Assembly: GCA_012064385.1 (NCBI GenBank)
Contig: QRDG01001858.1
Span: forward strand, 196,620-260,619
Length of the DNA stretch: 64,000 bases
Direction of reading: 5' to 3'
Source of the DNA: Puccinellia tenuiflora
Lineage: Eukaryota; Streptophyta; Magnoliopsida; Poales; Poaceae
The notes under the pieces are model-generated. The model was given only the letters and a program-made list of their open reading frames with translations. It ran no database searches and was not told where the DNA came from. This document shows, piece by piece, positions 35,793 to 47,690 of the stretch. The position numbers and the translations under genes were made by a program. Numbering within the stretch: position 1 is the first letter of the stretch; each line of letters starts with the position of its first letter.

Positions 35793-37245
35793 GGACATAT
35801 TCACACTACACCCGGGTGTAGCTACCCCCTATCTATTTGTTTGCCATCTGTCCACCAAACCGTGTCGCTAATCGGGCTAGTGGATATGATGAAGACATCC
35901 GTTAGAGATACCAAATATTTAAACAAACAACGACCTGCCAATTAGTTGGCCAAGCACCGCATCTCATTGAATGGATAAGGCTAGCTTCTCTCTCTCAAAA
36001 CAAGGGATAAGTGCTAGCACGGTTACATGGAGGCGTGGAGTATGAAGGATACCTCCGAATAAAGTAGTACAGGGTATATGGTATAACGTATATGTGTATT
36101 TACAGTTTGGAGTATCTTCTTAAACTGGGTCCGAGTATAGTATGCTTCAGCTAGGTATGGAGTATCATACTTTTGGAAGGAGAGTAGATTTAGAAACACA
36201 CATAGCAGGCAGATTGATTGATTTGTGCATGCATGGTCCATAAGTTTTATTACGCAGTGGTAACAAACATCAATCTAGCATGCATGGTTGTGTACGTCCT
36301 CGTAGCTCGCTAGCTCTAGCTAGCTTCAACAAAAAATAATTTGGAGCATATCGCACGAAAGTTGTATAGAGTATCTCTAGAGAAAGCAGTATGAAATATC
36401 TCTCACATAAAGCAGTATGTGGTATCGTTAGAAAAAATAAGTATGGAGTATGCACATTTCTTTATACAAATATGAGTACATCACGATATTATTTTTTTGC
36501 GGGTAATATAAAGATTGATCCACGGTTACAACATTACAGTCTAGATCGTCCATGATCTCATGTATTATTGGATCTGAGATTTGAACACACATATACGCTA
36601 GTCTTGTTTCATCTATGGCGTCCGTTTTTCTGATATGTACGTACGTCGCCGTCACCGGCCGGATCGCCGGACCAGTCAGCCAGCCGTTGGGTGCAGCCAC
36701 ACATGTGGTCGCCACGGGAGCGGATATCCTTCCATCATGCGCACTCGCTCGCCGGAGCAGCCTTCCGGCGGCCGGTCCGTCGTTCGTCAGTTCATACGTA
36801 TTCAGTTGGATCCATGTCGAGACGCCAGCAGATCAGAGGAATTCATGGACGACAATGGCTACACGAAATAATAAAACAATATGTTATAATTAGGAAGAAG
36901 CGAGAACCGATTCCCATGGTGCATCAGCGATACATACCGCATACCTATTTTTGCTTGCTGCTTCCGATCCGATCTGGTGCTTTTTTAAGCCATTGATTTC
37001 GGTGGAACGGAAGAGACAAAGGAATTTTAAAACAAGAGAGAGACTGTATGGATGGTTGATACCCATCGATATAAATAGAGCAGCGCCAAGGAAATCGGAA
37101 GACAGCTTTCACGTACGCTCCTCGCCGCAAAAATAGAAACAAATCCAGTACCCGCTACGTACCCGTTAAAAGAAACACACAGATGCGATGGATTGTAACA
37201 CAAACGAGGCAGGGGTAGCTACACCCGGGGGTAGGATGGATTTTT

Positions 37246-37247
<2 letters not shown>
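35793..37247. mobile_element. TIR element X1 (1.45 kb) flanked by (TA)n
   Basis: Left end GGACATATTCACACTACACC then CGGGTGTAGCTACCCC; the right end is its imperfect complement (GGGGTAGCTACACCCGGGGG ... TTTTTCC). TA tracts lie on both sides (35779-35792 and 37248-37305). The interior has no recognisable gene; open frames of 60-100 codons around 36428-37142 show no domain. The terminal core resembles that of X2. Confidence 0.7.

Positions 37248-37305
<58 letters not shown>
37248..37305. repeat. (TA)n microsatellite between X1 and E3
   Basis: About 58 bp of pure TA. Confidence 0.9.
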
Positions 37306-37308
<3 letters not shown>

Positions 37309-37673
37309 ACCCTATTTGACACCCAAGGTGCAGAATAACTTATTTTGCACCCACTTTTTTTTACGTTGTTACATCAATAAATTATGTTACATATGTAAAT
37401 ATTTACGTCATGTTGACCCACAATAGAAAAACCGGCATAAAAAATGAGTTAAAATAATGTAAAAGTCATAAAAACAACATAAATAAGTGTATTTTTACCG
37501 TATTTTTGCAACGTCATGTAAATAAATTTTTTTGTCATTTATATTTTTTCTTACGTTCTCCTTAACTTAATACATAAGGCAAAATTTACGTCACGTAAAA
37601 ATCATATGCGGTTGTAAAGATAGAGGGTGGGTGTAGAATAACTATTCTACTCCCTGGGAGTCAAATAGCGCGT

Positions 37674-37676
<3 letters not shown>
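37306..37676. mobile_element. Foldback element E3, near-identical to E1
   Basis: 371 bp, GAAACCCTATTTGACACCC at the left and a right end identical to that of E1. It differs from E1 by scattered substitutions only. TA tracts lie on both sides. Confidence 0.85.

Positions 37677-37745
<69 letters not shown>
37677..37745. repeat. (TA)n microsatellite between E3 and X2
   Basis: About 69 bp of pure TA. Confidence 0.9.
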
Positions 37746-37747
<2 letters not shown>

Positions 37748-40120
37748 ACGCGGATTTGCTACCCGGGTGGCTAGCTGTGCATAGCTTAGCAGCCGTCGGA
37801 TATAGCTAGCACGAGATCTGCTGTCCTGGATAGCATCCTCAGGAACTAGACGTCGTAACCGCACCCCCGTTACATCCTTTATGCTATCTGTTAGCGCGAG
37901 GGGATCCCATAGTCGTTGTTGTCCATTTTCACCTACTATTGTGTACCCTAAAAAAAGCCGCAGCGACACTTGTTAGCGCGAGGGATTAGATCATCGGAGG
38001 AGGCACCCGTTAGCGCGAGGGGATTAGATCATGGGAGGGGATCCTGTAGTATTGCGTAGCCTAAAAAAAGTCGCAGCGGCACTTGTTGCCTAGTAGCATA
38101 AAAAGGATTAGTAGACAAACAAAGGGCTGCGCTCGTGACTTTGAGTCCTCTCTCCCTGCACGCATAGACAAAGAGTGGACGTCTAAAACGCTTACACAAA
38201 ACGATGGGATAGCTACTTCGTGATCTAAGCGTTGATATTTTAGCGCGTGCTCTACAAGTCTATCCGTTGATATTTTAGCGCGTGCCCAACGAATGAAAAA
38301 TAAAATAATACCAGGCAGCCGGAATACTACGGTTTGTTGTTATTTGTGTTACGGGTTGTTCAGGTTGCTACTAAATTTGCTCCATGAAAACACCTAGTAC
38401 AACGACGTTGCTATCACCGGATATATGGTTAACAGTGTGTTATCAGTGTTTTTGCCGTCTGTGACAAGTAGCCATGGTTGTTATTTTTGCATTGAGGCAG
38501 TGGGAAATCCGTAGTAGTTTTATTTCTGTGCCTGGAATCCCCCAGGCAGCACCTCCATAAGTGAATACACATCTACTCCCTCCGTTCAACAATATAAGAT
38601 GTTCTACGCTTTTGCTACGTTCACACGTGTACATATATATTTAGACACATTTTAGTATATAAGTTCATCCATTTTAGTACGAATCTAGACAATATGTGCA
38701 ACACCTATAACATCTTATATTATGGAACGGAGGGAGTAGCATATTTCTTCCGAAAATCAACAGATAAAAAAAAATCCCACATTAACACGAACACCGGCTC
38801 GCTCTCAAACAGAAAATTCAAAAAAAATAATATAACGCACATTAACACGAACACCTTATGTGCATAAAAGAGCATACATGGTCGAATAGGAGAAAGCAGG
38901 AAAACATCCCAGCTACGTGGTATTCTTTTCTGTTGTGTCAGTGTCACAAAGCCAGATTGAAGTCAAATTGTCAACATATTTGAAAAATACATCGACCTGT
39001 TTTTGTTCATCCCAGCTACGTGGCATTAACAGAAACCAGACAACCAATTCCACGGAAGAGAATCGCTAGTTTTTTTGCCACCTCGTTGAGCAATAATGCA
39101 GCCAAAGGAAGCAAAATCTAATCGATGCATCCCATGGATCTTAAGATCGGGTACTGTCAAACAAAATTTGGTTCCAATCGAGCATCACAAACCTAGACAA
39201 CGTGATTTGGATCTCTAATACAAAATGAATCTGGATAAAAATCTAGAATAAAATTCAGAACGGGGGAGACCTGATGCTCAACAACATGAACAACCTGCAC
39301 AAAAAGCATAAAAAAGCAATCCAGTCTGTTGATGGAGCGCAACCTCCGGCCTCCTGCCACGCGTGACCATGGTCCCGTGTGACCAGCATCCTTCCGAGCC
39401 GGTGGTAGTCTGGTAGCGTACCAGGCCAGCGACGGTATGGAGCAGCTCGGGAGTGCGCTCACCGGGAGTGGTGGCGCCCCGACCTGTTGGTGAAGCGATG
39501 CGGCAGAGCCAGGATGGCTTCGGTGCACGAGGCCCACGGCCGGCGGCGGATCCCAATGTAACGGGGGATCAGTGGTCTGCAAATGTGGAAATCAACTAGC
39601 AAGCAAGAGATAACCCACTCAACTTCACCTCAAACTTCACAATGAGGCAGGGTTCCTCCGAGCGGGCGAGCTCCTGCCAACATGAACTATGAACTAATCG
39701 ACTAACAGGAACTACTGCCAACGAGACGTCTTTCTGAACATGAACTATGAACTAATCGACTAACAGGAACTACTGCCAACGAGACGTCTAGAACGCTTAC
39801 ACACCAGGAGAGATAGCACCATCGTGCTCTGCAAACCCTAATATTTTAGCACGTGCTCCACAAAATTCTACAAATGTTGATATTTTAGCGCGTGCTCTAC
39901 AAATGTTGATATTTTAGCGCGTGCTCTACAAAATTCGATCTCTGGACAGTAGAAACTCATGTCGATGGAAATGCTCACTAACTGCACGCATTCTATAGCC
40001 GCCGTTATGCTTCCTGTTAGTTCTGTGTGATCTATGCATGCTCCCTCTATCAAAATCAACCTGATCCAATGGCTACTAGTGGGTGGGTAGCTAGCCGGGT
40101 GGGTAGCCCACTATTTCCGA
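37746..40120. mobile_element. TIR element X2 (2.4 kb) flanked by (TA)n
   Basis: Left end CGGATTTGCTACCCGGGTGG followed by CTAGCT; the right end complement reads TCGGAAATAGTGGGCTACCC then ACCCGGCTAGCTA. TA tracts lie on both sides (37677-37745 and 40121-40136). The interior holds short repeats (TAGCGCGAGGGGATTAGATC near 37975-38035, a 57-bp duplication at about 39681-39795) and a Stowaway MITE. No gene is recognised; a 129-codon minus frame at 39193-39582 has no domain. Confidence 0.65.
38576..38736. mobile_element. Stowaway (Tc1/mariner) MITE
   Basis: 161 bp with perfect terminal CTCCCTCCGTTC / GAACGGAGGGAG, flanked by TA on each side (38574-38575 and 38737-38738). It has the typical AT-rich foldback interior. 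It sits inside X2. Confidence 0.95.
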
Positions 40121-40139
40121 TATATATATATATATAGCT

Positions 40140-42375
40140 TCATATGCATCGATCTAGAATTAGGCACGGTTGAATGCATTCATTCTATTGGACAAGAACA
40201 AAGCGCTTTTGTCCCTGGTAGATTGATATCTGATAATGCACTAGTCACTTTTGAATGCATTCATTCTATGAAGCGGAAAAAAAGGAAAGAAAGGCTAGTG
40301 TGTGGTTAAGCTGGACATGATGAAAGCTTACGATCATGTTGAGTGGCCTTTTATTGAAGCAATGATGCTGAAACTAGGGTTTCCTCCTCGGCTAGTTCAG
40401 CTTGTTATGAGATGTGTGTCTACTGTTCGTTTTTCTGTCAAGGTGAATGGGGGTCTTTTGGATCCGTTCTCTCCAACTCGTGGTATCAGGCAGGGGGACC
40501 CCATGTCACCGTATCTGTTTCTATTTTGTGTAGAAGGATTGACAGCTTTATGACACCATTACAATATGGGTGTGTTGGACAGAGGTGTCCGAGTATGCAA
40601 CAGATCTTATCCAGCAAAAGAAACTATTATTAAATCTGTTATTCGAGCCAAGTCAACCTACAGTATGAGTTGCTTTCTCCTTTCAAAAGGTTCCTGTAAG
40701 AAAATGACATCGATGTCAGGACAATTTTGGTGGAGTGGTAATCTGGATAAGCGATCTATGCATTGGATTGCATTGGGTAAACTAGCTATTCCGAAGTGCC
40801 AAGGTGGAATGGGCTTCCGGGATATGCACGCTTTCAATATTATGTTGTTAGGGAAACAGGCGTGGATAATTGTGATGAATCCCAACTCCTTGTGTTCCCA
40901 GGTTTTACGATCAATGTATCTACATAACCAGAGTTTTTTCGAGGCCACTGCTCCGAGAGATGCTTCTAGGACTTGGAGGTCCATCTTGGCGGGAAGGGAG
41001 GCTTTGAATCTTGGGCTTCTTGAACATGTGGGCTCGGGAGAGTCCATCTCGATTTGGGACGACTACTGGATCCCTGACACTGCATCTAGGAAGCCTATGG
41101 GCCGTTTGATAGAGACTGATTTATCTACAGTGAATGAGTTGATGACACCAGAGAAGCAGTGGAATTTACCACTGTTCTGTAGCCTATTATTTGCCTAGAT
41201 GCTCATGCAATATTAAACATACCTCTTTGGAGGACTGCGGCAGATGATTGCTTGGCATGGGCCAAAGAGAAATCGGGAGTGTACTCTGTACGATCTGCGT
41301 ATAGAGCTATTGTGCTGAGAAATCAAGTGGAGGAGGCTGTCAGAACTGATGCTGTCCCATCCTCTTCGACTGATAGTGATAAATGGAAAATATTGTGGAA
41401 ATTATCTGTTGTTCCTAAGGTGCGTGTATTTTGGTGGAGAGTTCTTCGAGTTATTTTACCAGATTATAGGACTCTCACACGGAGGCATGTCATGGTTAAT
41501 AGCACCTGCGGAATTTGTAAAGCCGAATCAGAGTCATTGATGCATGCATTGATTGATTGTAACCATGCAAAAATGTTCTGGACAGCGGCGAAGGAGATCC
41601 TTTTAGTCAAGTTACCAAGACTCCATCCTGATACTTTGGCAGTGGATATCTTATGTGATCCATCAATCAAGCAGAAGGATAGGGACATTATCATGTCAGT
41701 CATGTACTCTGTATGGACTTCGAGAAATAATATAACTCATGGTTAAGCGGGCTTTACTCCAGTGAAGGCAATGGGTATTATTAAAGAGACACTGCAGATG
41801 CTGGAGTTAACCCGGGATAAACCACGGCCAAAACCTCCTAGACAGGTTTGTATGTGGAGTAAACCACCTGAAGGAACAATCAAAATAAATTCAGATGCTG
41901 CAGTCCTGGTGGAATCTCTTACAGCTTCGTCGGGAGTTGTTGCTAGGGATGATCATTCATTCCAAGGGGCCTTGTGCAAGGTGTACAGAGGAATTGTGGA
42001 TCCTCTTATAGCTGAAGATATTGTTTTGAGAGATGCAGTAGAATTTGTAGTTCAGAAGGGTTTCGAGAAAGTAATCCTCGAGGTGGATTGTTTGGAGCTG
42101 GTGCGTCATTGGAATGACCGTTTGGCGGATCGTTCGGTGATTAAGCCTATTCTGGAAGAGATTCATGAGCTTAGTGTGGCTTTTAGTTCTTTTAGTATTT
42201 TCTTTGCCCGTCGTGAAGCTAACCAGGCGGCTCATGCTTGTGCAAAATTTGCAATTATACAAGAAGAGTCGTTTTCATGGGAAGCTGAACCTCCGGCCTT
42301 TTTAATTTACAGTCTCTCGACTGATTGTAGTTCTATGGTTTTAAGTTTTTAAAGTTGGAAGTTTATGTCAAAAAA
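40140..42375 (+). pseudogene. 5'-truncated LINE (non-LTR retrotransposon), reverse transcriptase to RNase H
   Basis: It begins mid-RT (SAFVPGRLISDNALV, 40195-40240), then after a frameshift VKLDMMKAYDHVEWPFIEAM and GIRQGDPMSPYLFLFCVEG (40302-40553). The block carrying the FADD catalytic box is deleted: the sequence jumps to the thumb region near 40566 (SYPAKETIIKSVIRAKSTYS). Next are the zf-RVT region with WWRVLRVILPDYRTL and CGICKAESESLMHALIDC (41252-41746) and a C-terminal RNase H-like domain (INSDAAVLVE ... FARREANQAAHACA, 41762-42352). It has several stops and frameshifts. The frame ends at 42352 and a short A-rich tail follows. It is inserted in the 3' UTR region of CACTA B copy 2. No endonuclease or ORF1 is left. 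Confidence 0.9.
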
Positions 42376-42540
42376 GCTATTTTCTATACATTATGCATGT
42401 AAAAAAATAAATTATCGCAATATATAAATTTGTGGTACAATTTTTCGTTTTAAAAAACAATTTAAAATAATAGATAAACTAGAACTGACTGTTGGTACTT
42501 TAAAAAATAAATCAGAATATAAAAGAAAAACTAGCACATA

Positions 42541-42665
42541 CTATTGGCAGCGGGCAGGTCAGCTGCACGCGACTACTTAATATTGGCAGCAGCCAGGGCA
42601 TCTGCATGCGACTACGGAATACCGGCAGCAGGCAGGGAAAGACCGATGCCACTATTTCCCTACTT
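42541..42665. repeat. Internal block of CACTA B terminal motifs (copy 2)
   Basis: It contains TATTGGCAGCGGGCAGG, GCACGCGACTA, GGCAGCAGCCAGGGC, GCATGCGACTA and GGCAGCAGGCAGGG. It corresponds to 21924-22012 in copy 1, followed by the same kind of leader (AATCGACGG...AAGAACCCTAGC). Confidence 0.7.
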
Positions 42666-42752
42666 ACCTATTCGCGTTCTTCCTGGATCCCCAATTCTCC
42701 ATTTCTCCAATCGACGGTGGCCGGTCAAAGAACCCTAGCTAGATAGCCGCGA

Positions 42753-43580
42753 TGATGTGGGCATTACCCTTCGGGTACCCGATATTAGTCTACCCCGTCC
42801 AGCCTAGCAAGGGCCCATATGATACAGCAGAAAAAGTCCGGTAACAGATAAAATCCGTCAGCAAACAAACTCCGGTAGCAGATAAAATCCGTCAGCAGAC
42901 AAAGTCCAGTAGCAGATAAAATCCGTCAGCAGACAAAGTCCAGTAGCAGATAAAATCCGGCAGCAGACAAAGTTCGGCACCAGACAAAGTCCCTCACCAG
43001 ACGAAGTCCGGCACCAGAAACCTTCGGCTGCTCCAGAAACCTTCGGCTGCTCCACAAACCTTCGGCTGCTCCACAAACCTTTGGGTGCTCCACAAACCTT
43101 CGGCTACTCCAGAAAACCTTCGGGTGCTCCACAAACCTTCGGCTGTTCCACAAACCTTCGGGTGCTCCACTTTATCGGGTGCTCCGGTGCGGAGATGGAA
43201 GGTATCAGGTTCTTGGAACGCAAGACAAGAAGAAGGTTTAAACAAGGAAATAATGTATAGATATACATTAATGTAACCGTATCCGTGTGGGACTCTCGGG
43301 ACCTGGCCTCCTATATAAAGGCCAGGAGAGGGCTGCCGGAGATGGATCTTCTACCTCCCACCATAATCATACGCAGTCCTTCGGCTGCCCCATTGTAATC
43401 TCCTCAATAATGCAAGCAGACAAGCAGCACGTAGGGTTTCCTCTATCGAGGGCCTGAAGCTGGGTAAACCTCGTCTTTGTGTCGCCTTGTTTTGTTTGTA
43501 CGCCGTCGGAAACTACCAGCGTGCTCATTCCATAACCCTAAGCCCCTCATCGTGGGCATTGCCGAGAATCCACCTCGACA
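42753..43580 (+). repeat. Probable solo LTR (Gypsy-like), plus orientation
   Basis: It starts TGATGTGGGCATTACCC and ends CCACCTCGACA, 828 bp. The neighbouring 5-mers CGCGA (left) and CCCGA (right) differ at one base, a plausible decayed target duplication. The interior has promoter features: tandem repeats in the presumed U3 (36-37-bp units about 42834-42975; 19-bp AAACCTTCGGCTGCTCCA units about 43017-43165), a TATA box CTATATAAAG at 43311-43320, and a polyadenylation-like region near 43400-43440. No primer binding site or internal region is next to it. Confidence 0.55.
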
Positions 43581-44111
43581 CCCGACGGCCTGCCACCGCC
43601 ACTCGACGATGTGGAAGGCCCGGGGAAGTTAATCGATAGATTTGGGAGTCTCGATGCGCTCGACTTGGAGCCAAATGACTCCATGGATGACGGGGATGTA
43701 GTACCCATCGATGCAGCGGAAGGGATGATCGGAGGCGACACACCTGGTGACCGAGAGGTGATCTCAATCTAGGGTTGCGGCGCCGCCTGCACCATGAAAA
43801 CAACACAGGGTAGAGTATTGGTAGGGTAAGGTAGTGCCTTGGCTTGATCGGCCCGGCCTCTCTCATATATATCGTGTATAGGGGTACAACGTACAGGCAC
43901 AATACATCAGGGTATATATGGTAGTTAGAGTGCTATACATATAGTTTATCAATCTTTGCCTTGTTTTTGTCACAATATTTCCATCACTGGAATTTATGGA
44001 ATAAGCAATCAGTTATATGGTTCTGCCCCTGCATCTGTCGCAACCAAGCTGCAGCTGTTATTTTAGTTGGCAAATACCGTGACTGCTCTACATCGGAAGC
44101 CCCTCCGATTC
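43581..44111 (+). other. Upstream region of the O-methyltransferase with a short unassigned coding-like stretch
   Basis: 43600-43770 reads open as LDDVEGPGKLIDRFGSLDA and DGDVVPIDAAEGMIGG before a stop. It looks like a piece of a coding region (host or retroelement) but I cannot name it. The rest, to 44111, is ordinary AT-rich sequence forming the distal promoter of the next gene. Confidence 0.35.
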
Positions 44112-44122
44112 CCTATAAAAAT
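44112..44122 (+). promoter_or_regulatory. TATA box of the O-methyltransferase gene
   Basis: CCTATAAAAAT lies about 55 bp upstream of the ATG at 44168, leaving room for a short 5' UTR. Confidence 0.65.
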
Positions 44123-44167
44123 ACCTTCCTGCCGAGCAGCAAGGCAATAACTGGTAGTATCAGCGAC

Positions 44168-45869
44168 ATGGCCAACGAGGAGTCGTGCATGTTCGCTCTG
44201 CAGCTGGCCACCTCGGTGGTGCTGCCGATGGCGCTGAAGACGGCCATCGAGCTCGGCCTTCTGGAGACCCTCGTGGACGCCGGCGGGAAGTCCCTCACTC
44301 CGGAGGAGGTGGCCACAAATCTGCCGTGCAAGGCCAACAACCCGAACGCACCGTCCATGGTGGACCGCATCCTGCGGGTTCTCACCACGCATAAGGTCGT
44401 GTCGTGTGTGGTGGAGGAGGGTGAGGACGGCAGCCTCTTGCGCCGCTACGGCGCCTCGCCAGTGTGCAGCTGGCTCGCCCCCAACGAGGACGGCGCCTCC
44501 ATGGCACCATTCGCCCTCCTCACTCAGGACCACGTCTTCCTGGAGACGTGGTGCCACTTGAAGGACGCCGTCCTTCAAGGCGGCAGTGCCTTCCAGAGGG
44601 CCTTTGGGACGTCGTGGTTTGAGTACGCCGGGAGGGACGCGCGCTTTAACCACCTCTTCAACGAAGCCATGAAGCAGCACTCCGTCATCATCACCAAGAA
44701 GCTCCTCGACCTCTACATGGGCTTCCACGGCATCGGCACCCTCGTCGATGTGGCAGGCGGCCTCGGCGCCGTCAGCCACGCCATTACCTCCAAGTACCCG
44801 AGCATCAAGGGGATCAACTTCGACCTCCCCCACGTCATTGCCGACGCCCCACCTTACCCGGGCGTGCAGGTGAAGTGTCAGAATACTCTCAATACCTTCA
44901 CCGGGATCCTTTCACAGTAAAAATTTGATACGCATATATATACTGCATGCTCTGCATGTTCAACAAAAAGACCCATATAAGGGAAAAACGAAGCTAATTC
45001 AATTTCAACACCCCACTCACATCTAGACCTAAACGTGGACGAAAAGTGAACTGCAATATTTTTTATTTTATGTTAGGCCAAACAATTCTTAAACTCAAAA
45101 AGTCCTGGCTTTAATACAGATCTGAACTAGAGTGACAACATCCTGGTGTCATCCAGTATATCGTACATACAATTTTAATTTAAAATGGTGGTGTCATTCA
45201 AATTAAATTCATGTAATAACATATCAAAGAAAATGGTTATTGAACCGGTGTACTGTGAGACCCCTGTTGGCTAAACATAGGCACGCCTCTTCCATATCAT
45301 GTGAAACTACATGCAGAAGATGGATCTAATGGAAAAGACTAAACGGAGTATATTTCAACAAACAACATACTCTTTTTCTCTCGATTAATTTCTAGCGCGC
45401 GTGCACATTATTTGGCAATTCTTGTTGCTAACGTCGATGCATTTAAAAGGTGCATGTGTTTACAGTACATGGAGTGACAAGGTCAATGCTGACATATATT
45501 TATATATATATGCAGCATGTTGGCGGCGACATGTTCGATAAGGTGCCCCCTGGCGACGCCATCCTCATGAAGTGGATCCTCAACTGCTTCAGCGACGAGG
45601 AGTGCGCCTTGCTGCTGAAGAACTGCTACGACGCCCTGCCCACCCACGGCAAGGTCATTAACGTTGAATGCATCTTGCCGGTGCGCCCGGACGCGACCAA
45701 CGGCGCGCAGGCATTGATCGCGGTCGACTTGTGCCTCCTCGCCTACAGCCCGGGCGGCAAGGAAAGGTATCTCATGGACTTTGAGAAGCTCGCCAAGGGC
45801 GCGGGGTTCGCCAGCGTCAAGGCCACTTACGTCTACGCCGACTTCTGGGCCATGGAGTACACCAAGTAG
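44168..45869 (+). CDS. COMT-like plant O-methyltransferase, two exons, altered active site
   Basis: Exon 1 is 44168-44869 (234 codons, starts MANEESCMFALQLATS), a GT-AG intron spans 44870-45515, and exon 2 is 45516-45869; phase 0 join, 351 residues, normal for the family. The N-terminal dimerisation domain is followed by a SAM-binding region (TLVDVAGGLGAVSHAITSKY, IKGINFDLPHVI) and the C-terminal catalytic part. In caffeic acid O-methyltransferases the general base His lies in KWI.HDWSD; here the segment reads KWILNCFSDEEC, so His is Asn and Asp is Cys. The glycine loop also differs (AGGLG for GGGTG). The acidic residues in VECILPV and PGGKER are kept. No frameshift or stop is seen, so the gene may make protein, but ordinary COMT catalysis is doubtful; substrate unknown. 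A start at 43961 would add 69 residues without similarity and is not preferred. AATAAA at 46149-46154. Confidence 0.88.
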
Positions 45870-46162
45870 CTAGCTACCAATGCAAGATCCAGCTCATCTT
45901 GCTCGGCACGCTAATTACATATTTCGGTTGCTTAATATATTTTCTCTACGAAATAAGTGCCCATGCAGCGCGAGTCTGTTCAAGATGTGGCACTAGATGG
46001 CTGGTATTTAGCCAGTAATTTGTTTCACCCACACGGCGCTGCCGTAAATGTATTGTCGGCACGAGATCATGCAGCTGTGGCGACAGTTTAGGAGGGCGAG
46101 TGGCCCTGGTAGTAGTATTGTCTCTATTATGTAACCAACATCAGGTATAATAAAGGAGGTGT
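45870..46162 (+). other. 3' UTR of the O-methyltransferase gene
   Basis: It runs from the stop codon to the CACTA terminus at 46163 and contains AATAAA at 46149-46154. The CACTA therefore inserted at or just after the gene's polyadenylation region. Confidence 0.6.
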
Positions 46163-47349
46163 CACTAGTACAGAACAGGGCTTTAGTCTCAGATCGTAAC
46201 TGGCTTTAGTCTCGGTCGTCCTTCAGTCCCGGGCGCGTCACGGCCCGGGACTAAAGTGGTTCCACGTGGCCGCGCAGCGCCGGACGGGCTCACGGACCTT
46301 TAGTCCCGGTTCGTAATACGACCCGGGACTAATTAAAGATTGTCCACGAGTCAGCTTCTAGAGAAGTTGGGGTTTAGGTTTTTGGGGTTGATTTTGTATT
46401 TTTTATTTTAATTTTTATTTACCATGCAATTCTTTTTCATTTATTGTTTTCCTTTTTATTTTGTATTTTGCATTCTATTCGACAGTACTACATACAGCAA
46501 GGAAGGAACCATTACAGGAACATCGTCATGAATATAGAGACCGAAGTGACCTCTTTCTTCGTGCATGGTCGAACACCAAGTACACGTTCATGCATCTATA
46601 CAATATCACATCTGTTACAATCCGTAATGTCTATTTAGAAGAAGGATAGTATTCTCCTTCGTTAGATATGACTTGGTCAACTATGAGTCCCGCCAATTCT
46701 CTTGAATTGCTCGCACGCGATCTTGTGTTAGGAGCCCATCCCGCATCTCTTGAATCTAATTTAAAGAAGTGGGTCAATATATATGAATGAAACTCAACAC
46801 AATTGATGGTAATAAAAAAAGATATTGTGAATATTATTTACGTACTCGCAATTGTTCGTATCTGGGATTCTCAGCGGTCGTCTGGTGAATGAACTCGCAA
46901 ACGTAGTATCCATATAAGTTATTCCCGTCTTTCTGCGTCAAGCACTTCACGAGAATAGAGTTCAATCAAAACAATAATCAAGCATATGATAATGGTATTG
47001 AAACTAGAATCAAAGAGATGTGCGGAGGTAGGTAGTATTACTTACATTGAGTTCTCTAAATTGGAGCTTCTTTTTCCAATTACCAGGAACTATCTCGATG
47101 AATTTTTTCTAAGCCCTGCCCGGCAAAGAAAATAAATAAATGAGTTATTAATTATTTGATATCAGGAAATAAACAAAAGTTGTTGATAATGATTGTAATT
47201 ACCTCTGGAGCAGATGACTCATGTCCCCCCACAACGAAGGGTCTTTATGTTTCGAGTCCATGAATTCTACTAGTCCGATGTCAGGCATAATGATTAGAAG
47301 AATAAAGTGAAAGCTGCGACGCACACATAACTCATCAATGAGACACTTA
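46163..47349 (-). mobile_element. CACTA family A copy 3, 3' fragment
   Basis: The left end is a CACTA terminus (CACTAGTACAGAACAGGGCT) with AGTCCCGG-type subterminal repeats (46180-46330). Coding remnants are on the minus strand, so this is the 3' end. The right side stops at the 5' terminus of CACTA B copy 3 (47350), which probably inserted into this element. Confidence 0.78.
46840..47295 (-). pseudogene. Ulp1-like protease exons of CACTA A copy 3
   Basis: Minus-strand exons: about 47292-47204 (MPDIGLVEFMDSKHKDPSLW, ending LLQR before a GT), about 47100-47046 (VPGNWKKKLQFRELN before GTAAGT) and about 46960-46855 (GNNLYGYYVCEF, ending EQLR before GTACGT). The exon layout matches 28507-28879 on the other element. 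As there, Tyr (46912-46914) stands where the catalytic cysteine of Ulp1/SENP proteases is expected. The upstream part is missing because another element took its place. Confidence 0.65.
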
Positions 47350-47690
47350 CACTGCTACAGAATTGGCTATAGGGGAACGTGCAACCGCAGCGGGTACGGA
47401 TTTTCACACGCGACAGTTAAAAGTAGACGCGGGCAGGAAGCTCACACGTGACGGGTACGCTGATAGTGGCAGCGGTCAGAGAATAGGTACACGCGACAAC
47501 CTGGTGGGCCCCGGGTGCTCTCGGGTTCAGAGGGTAGCCGCAGCGGGCTGTCCCAGGCACACGTGACGGATGCGCCTGTACCTGTCGCGAGCACGGTGGC
47601 TTGCCCGCTGCCATTATATTTGGGTTCCGGAGGCCAAGTTAGGTCAAGTTAATGGAAGCGGGCACTAATCCTGCACGCGACAAGTAATAG
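47350..47690 (+). repeat. CACTA family B 5' terminus and subterminal repeats (copy 3)
   Basis: The terminal repeat at 47350 is followed by CGCAGCGGGT, CACGCGACAG, ACGCGGGCAGG, CACGTGACGGG, GGCAGCGGTC, ACGCGACAA, GCAGCGGGC and inverted CCCGCTGCCA motifs. Confidence 0.82.

Noticed and set aside
38443..38634. Small minus-strand ORF
   Set aside because: It overlaps the Stowaway MITE and has no domain.
42753..43580. A full-length LTR element instead of a solo LTR
   Set aside because: No second LTR, primer binding site or pol was found nearby in matching orientation.
44063..44833. A 256-codon minus-strand frame opposite the O-methyltransferase exon 1
   Set aside because: It is antisense to a clear coding exon with high GC at third positions; no domain.
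47363..47566. Short frames in the CACTA B terminus
   Set aside because: They lie entirely in subterminal repeats; no coding evidence.
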